DNA from: Asterias amurensis
Taxonomy: Eukaryota; Echinodermata; Asteroidea; Forcipulatida; Asteriidae
Reading direction: 5' to 3'
Assembly (NCBI RefSeq): GCF_032118995.1
Contig: NC_092657.1
Location: 11,361,891 to 11,425,890, forward strand
DNA: 64,000 bases
Position 1 is the stretch's first letter; each line of letters opens with the position of its first letter. The position numbers were made by a program, and so were the translations under genes. The notes beneath the pieces are model-generated. The model was not told the origin of the DNA. It did not search any database and was given only the letters and a program-made list of their open reading frames with translations. This document shows positions 47,601 to 59,814 of the stretch, piece by piece.

Positions 47601-50600
47601 AAATAATCAAAACAATTGATGATTATGCTAAGTTCAAGAAGTAATAGATATCGTAATACTGACGTGAATTCCGTGGGCCCCAAAACGCCCTTCACCCGGG
47701 GGGAGTGGTCGATCGATGTAACGTCTCTATTCTTCTCGGTGTTTAACCAAAACATGACCATTGTTCGTGATTTTGTACTGTTGTTTTCTCACATAATTAA
47801 AAGTCCCATGAATCACTGAAGTAGGTGGCCATCTCAGCGAAACTTCGTCTTCAATTCCACATTGACCACTAAGCCATCAGAAGGGTAACATTTGAACAAT
47901 TTGACGCTGAAGATTGAAATGAAATCGTTTTCGCAGCGTTCTGCATAGCTATATAGCTCTATGCATATCAAGCTATGGCACAGAGTACAACAAACTTGGC
48001 AGCATGCCACCAAATAAATTATACCTAATACACTACACATGTACGCCACAAGTGTTACGCACAACCAATGGGGAAATTTCGTAGTTCTTTATACAACAAA
48101 TTGTGAATTTTCAAACTCGATTTTGAACCAGAAGACGAGCTCAAAATGGGATTACGTCTGCGAGGCATTTACGGAGTTTTTAACGAACTTTCCGATGATG
48201 TGTCGATTGTAACAACCCATCATGTAGATCAAAAGTTATGATTTTTTGAAATAATAAACTTTGAAAATTCATAACTCAAGAATTGATGACGTCATCGTGA
48301 CATAACTCAAACGGTTTCTTCTCCTTATACGTATCTAACTATGTGTGAAGTTTCAAATTTATTTGTGCTTGGGAAGTGTGATTTGTTTAGCGGACAATCG
48401 CCGCTAATAAGCAGAATGGATGATCACTGGAGCGTGTTCTGCTGCACCGCTTATACACTACACGTTGTGTGCATGCCTACGTGCAATGTTTATGCACATA
48501 CCAATGGGGATTTACGTTGTTCTTTAGACGTGAATTTTGAAATTTTCAACCTCTCTTTTGAGCCGAGAGACAACATCAAAATGGGGTCCTGTCTGTGGGG
48601 CGTTTATGGAGTTTTCAATGACGATTCCGATGATGTTTCGATTGTAAGAATCCATCATGTAGATCAAAAGTTATGATTTTTTGAATTAATAAACTTTGAA
48701 TATTCATAACTCAAGAATTGATGACGTCATCATGACGTAACTCACACTGTTTCTTCTCCTAATAAATCGCTAACTATGTGTAAAGTTTCAAGTTCATACG
48801 AGTTTGGGAAAGGCGCTTTTGTTAGCGGACAAGGGACGCTGAGAAGAAGAAGAAAAAGAAGAAGTAAAACTAGATATAGTGTTTGTAGAAACAAACACTA
48901 GGTGTTCGGCTATTGTTGGGTCAGTGTTTGAATAAATGAAACAAGTATTGTTAATAGCACGTCAAATTACAAAGAAATCAAAACCAAACAGTTTTCTCGA
49001 TGTGTAATAATTTTATGGAAAAAGCATCAAAAAGTGTACATTTCAACCTAAAAGCCTTTGAATACTGCCTTTTCAAAGCATTTTACAGGCTCTTCCAGTT
49101 TAAAAAGGTCAAAAAGTCAAGAGAAGGTCACCAACATACCCATTTTTGTGGAATACGTGAGGCCCTTTCATATGATGTATAGATTGTCAAAATAGCTTTT
49201 GTGTTTGAGGAAACGTGAACTGATGAATAATGGCGACTGGAGAAGAGACTCACTAACCAGAAGGAAATGTTTGTTGAAAACGCCTTGAAAACAGACTAAA
49301 AACGAGGCTATTTATATAGGAGAAAAAAAAAATTAAATACCAAAATAAATAGTACAAATTTTAGTCGCCACGTGGTCTCCCATCGAAATACTGACTGGGC
49401 CCGATTTTGCTTAACCTCGTTGACCGGACGGGAACCGGTGTTTTCAACGCAGTATGGTCGTAGATAAAACCAAGTATTTAAAATTGACATTGTGTTGAGA
49501 ACGCCTCGAACGCAGACTAAAACGATCAACACATGGTGCAGAGCGTGGTTATGCTCCTCAATGCACGGCATACTTACACGTGGTGACCGCAATGCACCGC
49601 ATGCTTACACGTGGTGACAAAGTACATGTACATGTAATCGTAAAATCTTTACGCGCAATCAATGGGGAATTTTGTAGTTCTTTATACATGAATTTTGAAA
49701 TTTTTCAACCCTCTTTGAGCCGGAAGACAAAATCAAAATGGGGTCATGTCTGTGAGGCGTTTACGGAGTTTTGCTGCCATTTCCGATGATGTATTGATTG
49801 TAAAAATCCCTCATGTAGATCTAAAGTTATAATTTTTTGAAATAATAAACTTTGAATGCGTGTATCTCGTCAAATGATGACGTCATCGTGACGTAACAAC
49901 TTTTGCATCATCTACTGGTTATTGTCTGCCTGTGTGCAAAATTTCAACTTAATGCAAGCTTCGCAACTATGCTTTTTCTTGCGGACAATCGACGAGAAGA
50001 AGAATAATAAAAAAAAAAAAAAAATAGATATAGTGTTTGTAGAAACAAACACTAGGTGTTCAGCTATTGTTGGGTCAGTGTTTGAATAAATGAAACAAGT
50101 ATTGTTAATAGCTCGTCAAATTACAAAGAAATCAAAACCAAACAGTTTTCTCGATGTGTAATAATTTTATGAAAAAAGCATCAAAAAGTGTACATTTCAA
50201 CCTAAAAGCCTTTAAATACTGCCTTTTCAAAGCATTTTACAGGCACTTCCGGTTTAAAAGGTCAAAAGGTCAAGAGAAGGTCACCAACATACCCATGTTT
50301 GTGAAGTACGTGAGGCCCTTTCATATGATGTATAGGTAAATTAATAATTTTGCTTGTTACATAAAATAAAATTGAAGAGGATGCCTGAATTGACTAATAC
50401 AATCGGAGTTGGACGAGGTGTAGACTTGATTCAAGTTTTAGATTGTGGTTATTCTTCTGCATCCCAGGCACAAAAAACGCCCCACTATTAGCGATCACGC
50501 CAAGTCGTCTCCCATCCAAATACTGACTGGGCCCGATTTTGCTTAACTTTAGTGACCGGTGTTATCAACGCAGTATGGTCGTAGATAAAACTAATTAATT

Positions 50601-53600
50601 ACTTTTTAAGAAAACTGTAATGTTGAGAACGCCTCGAACGCAGACTAAAACGATCAAAACGTGGTACAGAGCGTGACTATGCTCCTCAATGCACCGCATA
50701 CTTACACGTGGTGACCGCAATGCACCGCTGCTTACACGTGGTGACAAAGTACGTGTACATGTAATCGTAAATTTTTTACGCGCAATCAATGGGGGAATTT
50801 TGTAGTTCTTTATACATGAATTTTGAAATTTTCAACCTCTCTTTTGAGCCGGAAGACAACATCAAAATGGGGTCATGTTTGTGAGGTGTTTACGGAGTTT
50901 TTAATGCCCTTTCCGATGATGTATTGATTGTAAAAATCCCTTATGTAGATCAAAAGTTATGATTTTTTGAAATAATAAACTTTGAATTAGTGTATCTCGT
51001 CAACTGATGACGTCATCGTGACGTAACAACTTTTGCATCATCTACTGGTTATTGTCTACCTGTGTGCCAAATTTCAACTTAATGCAAGCTTCGCAACTAT
51101 GCTTTTTCTTGCGGACAATCGACAGCGAGAAGAATAAGAAAAAAAAGAAAAAAAATAGATATAGTGTTTGTAAAAACAAACACTAGGTGTTCGGCTATTG
51201 TTGGGTCAGTGTTTGAATAAATGAAACAAGTATTGTTAGTATCCCGTCAAATTACAAAGAAATCTAAACCAAACAGTTTTCTCGATGTGTAATAATTTTA
51301 TGGGGAGCATCAAAAAAGTGTACATTTCAACCTAAGAGCCTTTAAATAATGCCTTTTCAAAGCATTTTACAGGCTCTTCCAGTTTAAAAAGGTCAAAAAG
51401 TCAAGAGAAGGTCACCAACAAACCCATTTTTGTGGAATACGTAAGGCCCTTTCATATGATGTATAGATTGTCAAGATAGCTTTTGTGTTTGAGGAAACGT
51501 GAACTGATGAATAATGGCGACTGGAGAAGAGACTAACTAACCAGAAGGGAAATGTTTGTTGAAAACGCCTTGAAAACAGACTACGTACGTAAAGCCCTTT
51601 CATATGATGTATATATATTGTCCAAAAAGCTTTTGTGGTTGAGGACATATGAACTTGTGCATAATGACGACTGGAGAATAGACTAACTAACCGAAAGGGA
51701 AAACGTGTTTGTTGAAAACGCCTTGAAAACAGACTAAAAACGAGGCTATTTATAGGAGAAAAAAAAATTAATTAACAAATTAAATAGTAAAAATTTTGGT
51801 TGCCACGTGCTCTCCCATCGAAATACTGACTGGGCCCGATTTTGCTTAACCTCAGTGACCGGACGAGAACCGGTGTTATCAACGCAGTATGGTCGTAGAT
51901 AAAACCAAGTAATTACTTTTGAAGAAAATTGACATTGTGTTGAGAACGTCTTGAACGCAGACTAAAACGATCAACACGTGGTGCAGAGCGTGGTTATGCT
52001 TCTCAATGCACCGCATACTTACACGTGGTGACCGCAATGCACCGCATGCTTACACGTGGTGACAAAGTACATGTACATGTAATCGTAAAATCTTTACGCG
52101 CAATCAATGGGGAATTTTGTAGTTCTTTATACATGAATTTTGAGATTTTCAACCTCTCTTTTGAGCCGGAAGACAAAATCAAAATGGGGTCATGTCTGTG
52201 AGGCGTTTACGGAGTTTTTGATGTATTGATTGTAAAAATCCCTCGTGTAGATTTAAAGTTATGATTTTTTGAAATAATAAACTTTGAATTAGTGTAGCTC
52301 GTCAACTGATGACGTCATCGTGACGTAAAAACTTTTGTATCATCTACTGGTTATTGTCTACCTGTGTGCAAAGTTTCAACTTAATGCAAGCTTCGCATCT
52401 ATGCTTTTTCTTGCGGACAATCGACAGCGAGAGGAAGAAGAAAAACAAAAAAAAAGAAAAAACCGAACAATAACAAAGAGTTGTTCGGGCTGTTACCCGA
52501 ACACCTAAAAAAAAAAAAAAACGAACAAAATCAAAGAGTTGTTCGGGCTGTTGCCCGAACACCTAAAAAACCGAATAAAATCAAAGAGTTGTTCGGACTG
52601 TTGCCCGAACACCTAAAAACACGAACAAAAATAAGAGGTGTTCGGGCTGTTGCCCGAACACCTAAAAAAACGAACAAAAATAAGAGGTGTTCCGGGCTGT
52701 TGGCCCGAACACCTAAAAAGAAAAAAAAAAACGAACAAAAATAAGAGGTGTTTCGGGCTGTTGGCCCGAACACCTAAAAATATCACTTTCTATTATGAAA
52801 TTACGAGTTCGTAAGACAACACCCTTACACCAGTGCAGGTCTGGTACTTTACGGAGGCAACGAAGGCGATTTCCTCCACGCCCCCTGGTCATTGCATTGG
52901 TGCCCTTGAATTGCTCCCGTAAAAATTTACAATGCCCTCATGGGGTGCCCTTTACTAAGAAGCAACTGCCAATAACAACATGCCTAATGGTGCCCTTGCC
53001 CTTTCAAACACACAGTGATTATATTTAACTTTTGTTTCAGCTTCTGAAACTAAGAGTTGAAATTTGCAATCAGCACACAAGCTGTGAGACGTGTATCGGG
53101 ATGGACGGAGACCCGTACTGTGGATGGTGCACGCTGGAAAACAAGTAAGAACTCAAAGACACTGCACACCTTTGGTAATTGTCAAAGAGTCTTCTCACTT
53201 GGTGTGTCTCAACATAATGCACAAAATAACAGGCCTGTGATTGAACTCAATTGGTCGTCGAAGTTGCGAGATAATAATGAAAAAAAAAAAAAAAAATTGC
53301 CACACGAAGTAGTGTGCTTTCAGATGCTTGATTTCTGGACTTCAAAATCAAATTATGAGGTCTCGAAATCAAATTCAAATAATTTTAAAGGAAAATTACT
53401 TCTTTTTCGAAAACCACGGTACTTCAGAGGGAGCCGTTTCCCACAATGCTTTATACTATCATCAGCTCTCCATTGCTTGTTACCAAGTAAGTTTTTATTA
53501 CAACAATTATTTTGAGTAATAACCAAAAGTGTCTCAGTGAACGATTTTGCCCCAGCAATTTTGCATGAGGACAGTATTTATACTGAACACATTAACTGGG

Positions 53601-56600
53601 CAAACTGAATGATAATAAATGGTGGTTTAAAGCTTATTATGTAAGTTCCTTTAACCATTTTTCTTTAAAAGCCAGTGGACACTTTCTGAACAGAACATAC
53701 ATTAAAAGTTCACAGATTTACAAAGAACTTACAGGGTTTACAGAAGGTATTATGGTGAAACTTCCCTTGAAATATTATTCCATGAAATGCTTTACTTTTT
53801 GAGAAAACATTAAAACACTATTATCAATTCTCGATATCGAGAATAACGGATTTATTTTAAACACATGTCATGACACAGCGAATTGTGCGGAAGCAAGAGT
53901 GGGTTTTCCTGTTAGTTTCTCCCGACTCCGATGACCGATTGAGCCTAAATTTGCACAGGTTTGTTATTTTATATATAAGTTGTGATACACGAAGTGTGGG
54001 TCTTGGACAATACTGAATACCGAAAGTGTCCAATGGCTTTAAATTAAGCTTATATCAAATTGCATGAGTCTGTAAAAAAAAACAAAAAAAAACGCAGAGT
54101 GGTATTAGTTACGAACCTTCAACAACCATCCAGATGAAGTTCCAACGAAGTGTGGGCCTTTGGACATTACTGTTTAATACCGATAGTGTGATTTTTTTAA
54201 TTGAGAACACCCAGTAATTTTCACTAACAACCTTTTCATGTTTTTCCGCAGATGTACCAGACGCTTGGAATGTAAGTTGGCGGATCAATCTACTTACCCT
54301 TGGCTACCGTATAATGAGACTCAGTGTGTGGCTATTAGTAGTGTACATCCATATAGAAGCTTACCGCTTACAGAACCACAGAAGACGGTGAGCCTTGCGA
54401 ACATACATTACTATTATTTACATCTTATTTTAATCAAGCTAGAGATATATTTTCGTTGAATTGAAAGTTGAAAAGTTAGTGTGCAGATTGCAGAACTATG
54501 TGGAAATTGGTCAGAAAATACAGGATACCTCATTAAAGACACTAGACACTAGCAATTATTGTCAAAGACCAGTCTTCTCACTTGGTGTATATCAACATAT
54601 GCACAAAATAACAAACCTGTGGAAATTTGAGCTCAATCGGTCGTTGAAGTTGCGAGATAATAATGTAAGAAAAGATGACATCCTTGTCAGGCGAAGTTGT
54701 GTACTTTCCGATGATTTATTTCGATACCTTAAAAATCTAAATATGAGGTATCGAACTCAAATTCGTAGAAAATAATACTTCTTTCTCGAAAACTATGTTA
54801 CTTCAGAGGGAGTCGTTTCTCAGAATGTTTTAAACTATTAACAGCCCTCCAAGGCTTGTTTCCAAGTAACTTTTTATGCTAAAAATTATTTTGAGTAGTT
54901 ACCAATAGTGACCACTGCTTTAAATGAAAGGGGAAAATATTTATCTCATTTTGATGTTCAGGGTTTGGTCACATAAAAAAACGAGTAATACTGTTAGTGT
55001 TATTTATTTTTATCTTATTTGTTAATAACAAAAACTTCGGGGAAGGGCAAAAGTAAAAAAAAAAATCACATTTATATACATGAAAGGAACACGTTGCCTT
55101 GGATCGGTCGAGTTGGTCTTTGAAAAGCGTTCGTAACCGTTTGTTATAAAATGCATATGCGTAGAAAGGTGTTGTAAAAGTAGAATACAATGATCCACAC
55201 AGACATGCCTCGAAATTGCATGGTTTTCCTTTTACCTCGTCGACTAACATGGTCGGCCATTTATGGGAGTCAAGTTTGCAAAGTAAAAGGAAAACCACGC
55301 AATTTCGAGGCATGTTTGTGTGGATCATTGTATTCTACTTTTAAAACATCTTTCTAACCATATGCATTTTATAACAAATGGTTACAAACACTTTTTATAG
55401 ACCAACTCTACCGATCCAAGGCAACGTGTTCCTTTAAACACTTTAAAATTGCAGTAAAAATTAAAATAAAAGATGGCAAGTAAACAGCAATTACACAAAC
55501 GATATACACATTCAAGAACTACCGTATAAAACATACCTCAATAAAACTAAGGCTCTAAAAGGATTCGGGTACTTGTTCAAAATGTCAACAGATTCCACAC
55601 CAAACCTACAGGGTCCGAAGACAATAACAATAGAAAGCCTTCCCGAAATACCACTTACCGAGGGGCAAAACAGTTCTCGTCCCACGTGGGTCTCGGAATT
55701 CACAATTTCATTAACCTATCTTTCTGTAAAAATGAAGCGCCTTGATAACATTGTTGGTAGATACATTCGCTGTATAAGATTTCGATATTATTACAATAAA
55801 TAATTACTAAAGGCAGTGGTAATTACTCAAAATAATTATTATCATACAACCTTTTTTGATTACGAGTAATGGGGAGAGGTTGATAGTATAAAACATTGTG
55901 AGAAACAGCTGCCTCTGAAGTGACGTAGTTTTCGAGAAAGAAATAATTTTCCACCAATTTGATTTCGAGACCTCAGATTTAGAATTTGAGGTCTAGAAAT
56001 CAAGCATCTGAAAGCACACAACTTCGTGTGACCATGGTGCGACAAGGGTGTTTTTTCTTTCATTAATATCTCGCAACTTCGACGACTGATTGAGCTCAAG
56101 TTTTCACAGGTTTGTTATTTTATGCATATGTTGAGATACACCAAGTGAGAAGACTAGTCTTTGACAATTACCAATAGTGTCCAGTGTCTTTAACCCTGAA
56201 TCCACGGAATATGTTAGGGTGCCTGCTAAGTCCTTCCATGAGCTTTACATAGAGAATTGTGTGATTCATCTATCAATTTCAGATCGTACTGACTGTAAAG
56301 CAACTCCCCGAACTTCAAGAAGGCGAGACCTACTCCTGCAAGTTTAATGATCTGCCGGTGTATCAGGGAACGACAACTGGAAATACTGTCGCATGTAGCA
56401 TTCCTCCACCAATTGATCGGCCAAACCTTCCTCCAAATGGTATATACCCAAGTTGGCATAACTCTAAATTGTTCTATGCAGTGTTATTATAAGGGAATCA
56501 ATGTGTGGTGAAGAGGTTTTCAACTAGTGATTTAAACCCGCACCGAGGCCTGGACTTGATAATTTTACCGAGACGAAGTCGAGGTAAATTATCTAGAACC

Positions 56601-59600
56601 AGGCCTCGGCGGGTTTAAACCACTAGTTGAAAACCGATTCAACACACTTTGTGGTTCCCTTCATAAATACTATTTCGGTCATAAAACATCAACACTTTCA
56701 GTTAAAAAGGTAAAATGAATGCAAAAATTATAATTATTCAATTATTTCTTTCAACACAACACCCCTCCAGCTATGAAATATTTAGGCCCTCGGGTAAACA
56801 ACTCCTTTTAAGGAGCTGCCGTTCGCGTCGCGCGTATCGCGTGATGTTGCACAACTGTTTCAGCCGTTGCTCTCGACCAATAGGAATGAAGAAACTGTCT
56901 TATACGCACAGGTGCAAGCGCGCGTGTCACGCCCATGTTTTAACACTTTTTACTGGTGTTATATCAACCGCTCAAACAACACCTCGTGATGCCCTCTCGA
57001 CCAATCAGAATGGATAAACTGTCTAACGTATTTATGAATTATTATTACTACTATTATTTATTCGGGCATTTCACAAAGAACAATAACAATACATGTAATT
57101 GCTAGTAAGATTATAGTACTAGGAAAAAAAAAATGAAAACAATAAAATAATGTTGAACAGAACTACATAAATGCATACATGCTAAATAATGGCAACTAAA
57201 GCACTGGTCCTGAATGATGATGACTGACATAAGGTTTGGATACAACAAGAAACTTGTGAATAATAGATGAGAGAGTAAGGGTAGATTGTGAAAGGACAGA
57301 AAACATGGTGGGAGGGGAAGAGCAGGAACTAGGGACAGAGACAACCTATTTCAAGCTGGCCATGATGAACAAAAGAGTACTTAAACCCGGTGACTCTAAA
57401 GTGATGTATGTTACAGCCAAGGGGGTTATTTCCTGCTTTGCGGAAGGCCAGCTGTATTTTGCTTCCCATTAACTTTCATTTAACAAAACTCCGCCGGAAA
57501 AGGGTCATCCTTCCTTTCTCACAACGTTTCGATTTTGTCAAATGCTATGGTGATTCAAATGTACACAAAGCCAAATAGTACTTTCAGTCTGAAAGTAGTA
57601 GAAACTTTCCCTTGAATTTTTACTTACTGAGGTGCTGTAGTTTTAAAGAAATGAGTAAAACACATAATTTTCGTCTCAGATTTAGCATGTAAAAACGTAT
57701 CAACCTGTTATGCTATATAGTTTTGGTATAATATCATAACGGGTTTAATGAGATTTTACATGCTAATTTTCGTCTTCCTGAGACAAATTGTGTGACTTGT
57801 TTTACTAATTTTTCAAAAACTACACAACCTCAGTTAGTAATATTTGAAGGGAAGGTATTAACTATCATTATCTTCAAACCCTGTAAGTTTAATGTAAATC
57901 TGTGGACATCTTAAAAAAAGTACCCGAAAAAAGCCAGGCTCAAAATGAGAACTGCCTGGACAACTTTTAAATAGCATACTAAATACGGAATGTACATATT
58001 TTAAATGGAGAGCACTGCATTTCGATGAAATTCTCTGCCTGAAACTATATAAATTTGTGTGTATTTCCTTTCGCGTTGGCAACTTTGTAATTAATGGGCA
58101 GGTGTGTACACATAATGACTGTCTCACTACGGCCTTTTCGAAGCCACGGGTTTAGCTTCGGCTCAGTCAAAAGCCCTGTCAACCTTCATGGAGCTTTTGC
58201 TAAAACAAAACCTCACGATTTCAAAATGACTGAAGGAGCCCGAAGCATAATGCGTGGTTTCACAGGGATTCGTGTTCAAATTTTCTGTTTTTCAGAGGAC
58301 CATGTGTACATGCAGCTTAGTGTTGTTTCCTCGGTTTCCATGGTGGCGTTTATCTCCACCGAGTTCACTTTCTATCAATGTTCACGGCACAAAAGGTAAG
58401 TTTGATCCCATTGTATACTTGCATTCCACTCTAAGCAGACAAAAACCCATTTCTGATGAGCGGGCCATGAAAAACCATGGCACACTAATACACCATTACT
58501 CTAGGTAGGCTACACACTATACACACAACACAGGGGGATTTGGGTGCGTTCGTTTAGCTGCCCTGGGTAGACCTAGGTGTGTGGCGTTTTTTTTTTTTTT
58601 TTTCAGGAAAACCGTGGGTAATTATCTGCACACGTTCGTCTTGGAAAAAAAACCCGCCACACACCGGGGTCTACCCAGGGAAGCTAAACGAACGCACCCA
58701 TTGCTGCCTTAATGGGGCATGGATTGGGGGGGGGGGGGGGGGTTGAGGGGGTGGATAGAGGATTTCAAGTAAAAATATTCTGTTACTCAAGGCATTCCCA
58801 TTGCTTTACTAAATACATGCTTGACTGAAAACGAGGACAAACACAAGACCTTTAGTGTTCTCTTCAGACGCTCCAATCAAGAAGTCGAAGAAAATGTCCA
58901 CCCTCTTACCACAACAGTAAGAAACTCTTTGCAAGCTTCGGTGAGGCCTGCCAGCTGGCACCTTCAAGCCTATAAGGTTAATATCTGATGACAGACAAGC
59001 AGCTTGCCTGGCATTATCAGAGCAGCAGTACGTTGGTACATGTAATATACTGCTAAGTATTGCTTTCAACATTGGTCTATGAGGAAATCCCCTGGAACCT
59101 TGAAACTGTGCCACTCGATATGGATGTAGCATATAAACCGGATAAGTTAGGCCACTCAATTTCTCCATTATGTTTCTCTATCGTATAATTGAGGAAGTCA
59201 AAAAAAGGCTTTCTACTTTATTCATGAGAGGAGTAATTAACAAAAACCGTTAATTGTGCCAAAAAAAAAAAAAAACATGGCAATCTCTCTCCTATGCAGG
59301 GTTCAAGAGTGTTGTCCAAAGGCCCACACATCGTGTATCACAACTTATACATAAAATAGCAAAACTGGGAACAGTTTTGGCTCAATCGGTCAACGGAGTC
59401 GGGAGAAAGTAACGGGAAACCCTACCTTGTTTCCGCACGTTTTGCCGTGTCATGACATGTGTTTGAAATAAATACGTTATTATCGGTGTCGAGGATTGAT
59501 AATTGTTTTAAAGTTTTCTCAAAAAGTAAAGCATTTCATGGAATAATATTTCAAGGGAAGTCATTCACCATTACTTTCTGTAAACCCTGTAAGTTATTTG

Positions 59601-59773
59601 TAAATATGTGAACTTTAAATTTTTGTTCTGTTCAGAAAGTGTCCAATGGCTTATAATGGTGGTTGCCAAGTTGGGTGACAATACTCCAAGGCGCTAAAAT
59701 ATTGGTGTTAATTTAAAAGATAAATTTTGCCGCATGCCCGAAATCGAATGATGTCATTGTTATTACTTGTATT

Positions 59774-59814
<41 letters not shown>

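Larger units (their letters stand above)
46546..52783. mobile_element. 6.2-kb composite repeat insertion in right intron 3
   Basis: Absent from left intron 3, where flanks gataattaaaa and aaatatcactttc are joined. It holds about four related units starting near 46,546, 48,876, 50,033 and 51,162. Units begin with a hairpin, GTGTTTGTAGAAACAAACAC, and ctaggtgttcgg, and end with rows of gaagaa. The last end has ccgaacacct, which complements aggtgttcgg at the start. Small frames inside are not recognisable genes. The element class is unknown. Confidence 0.8.

Noticed and set aside
49362-51898. Functional 5S rRNA genes
   Set aside because: The segments are shortened in the middle, mutated, and repeat as parts of larger units. 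They are better explained as 5S-derived repeats.
52481-52773. Open frames rich in FGLLPEH or VRATART
   Set aside because: They are periodic translations of the hairpin minisatellite.
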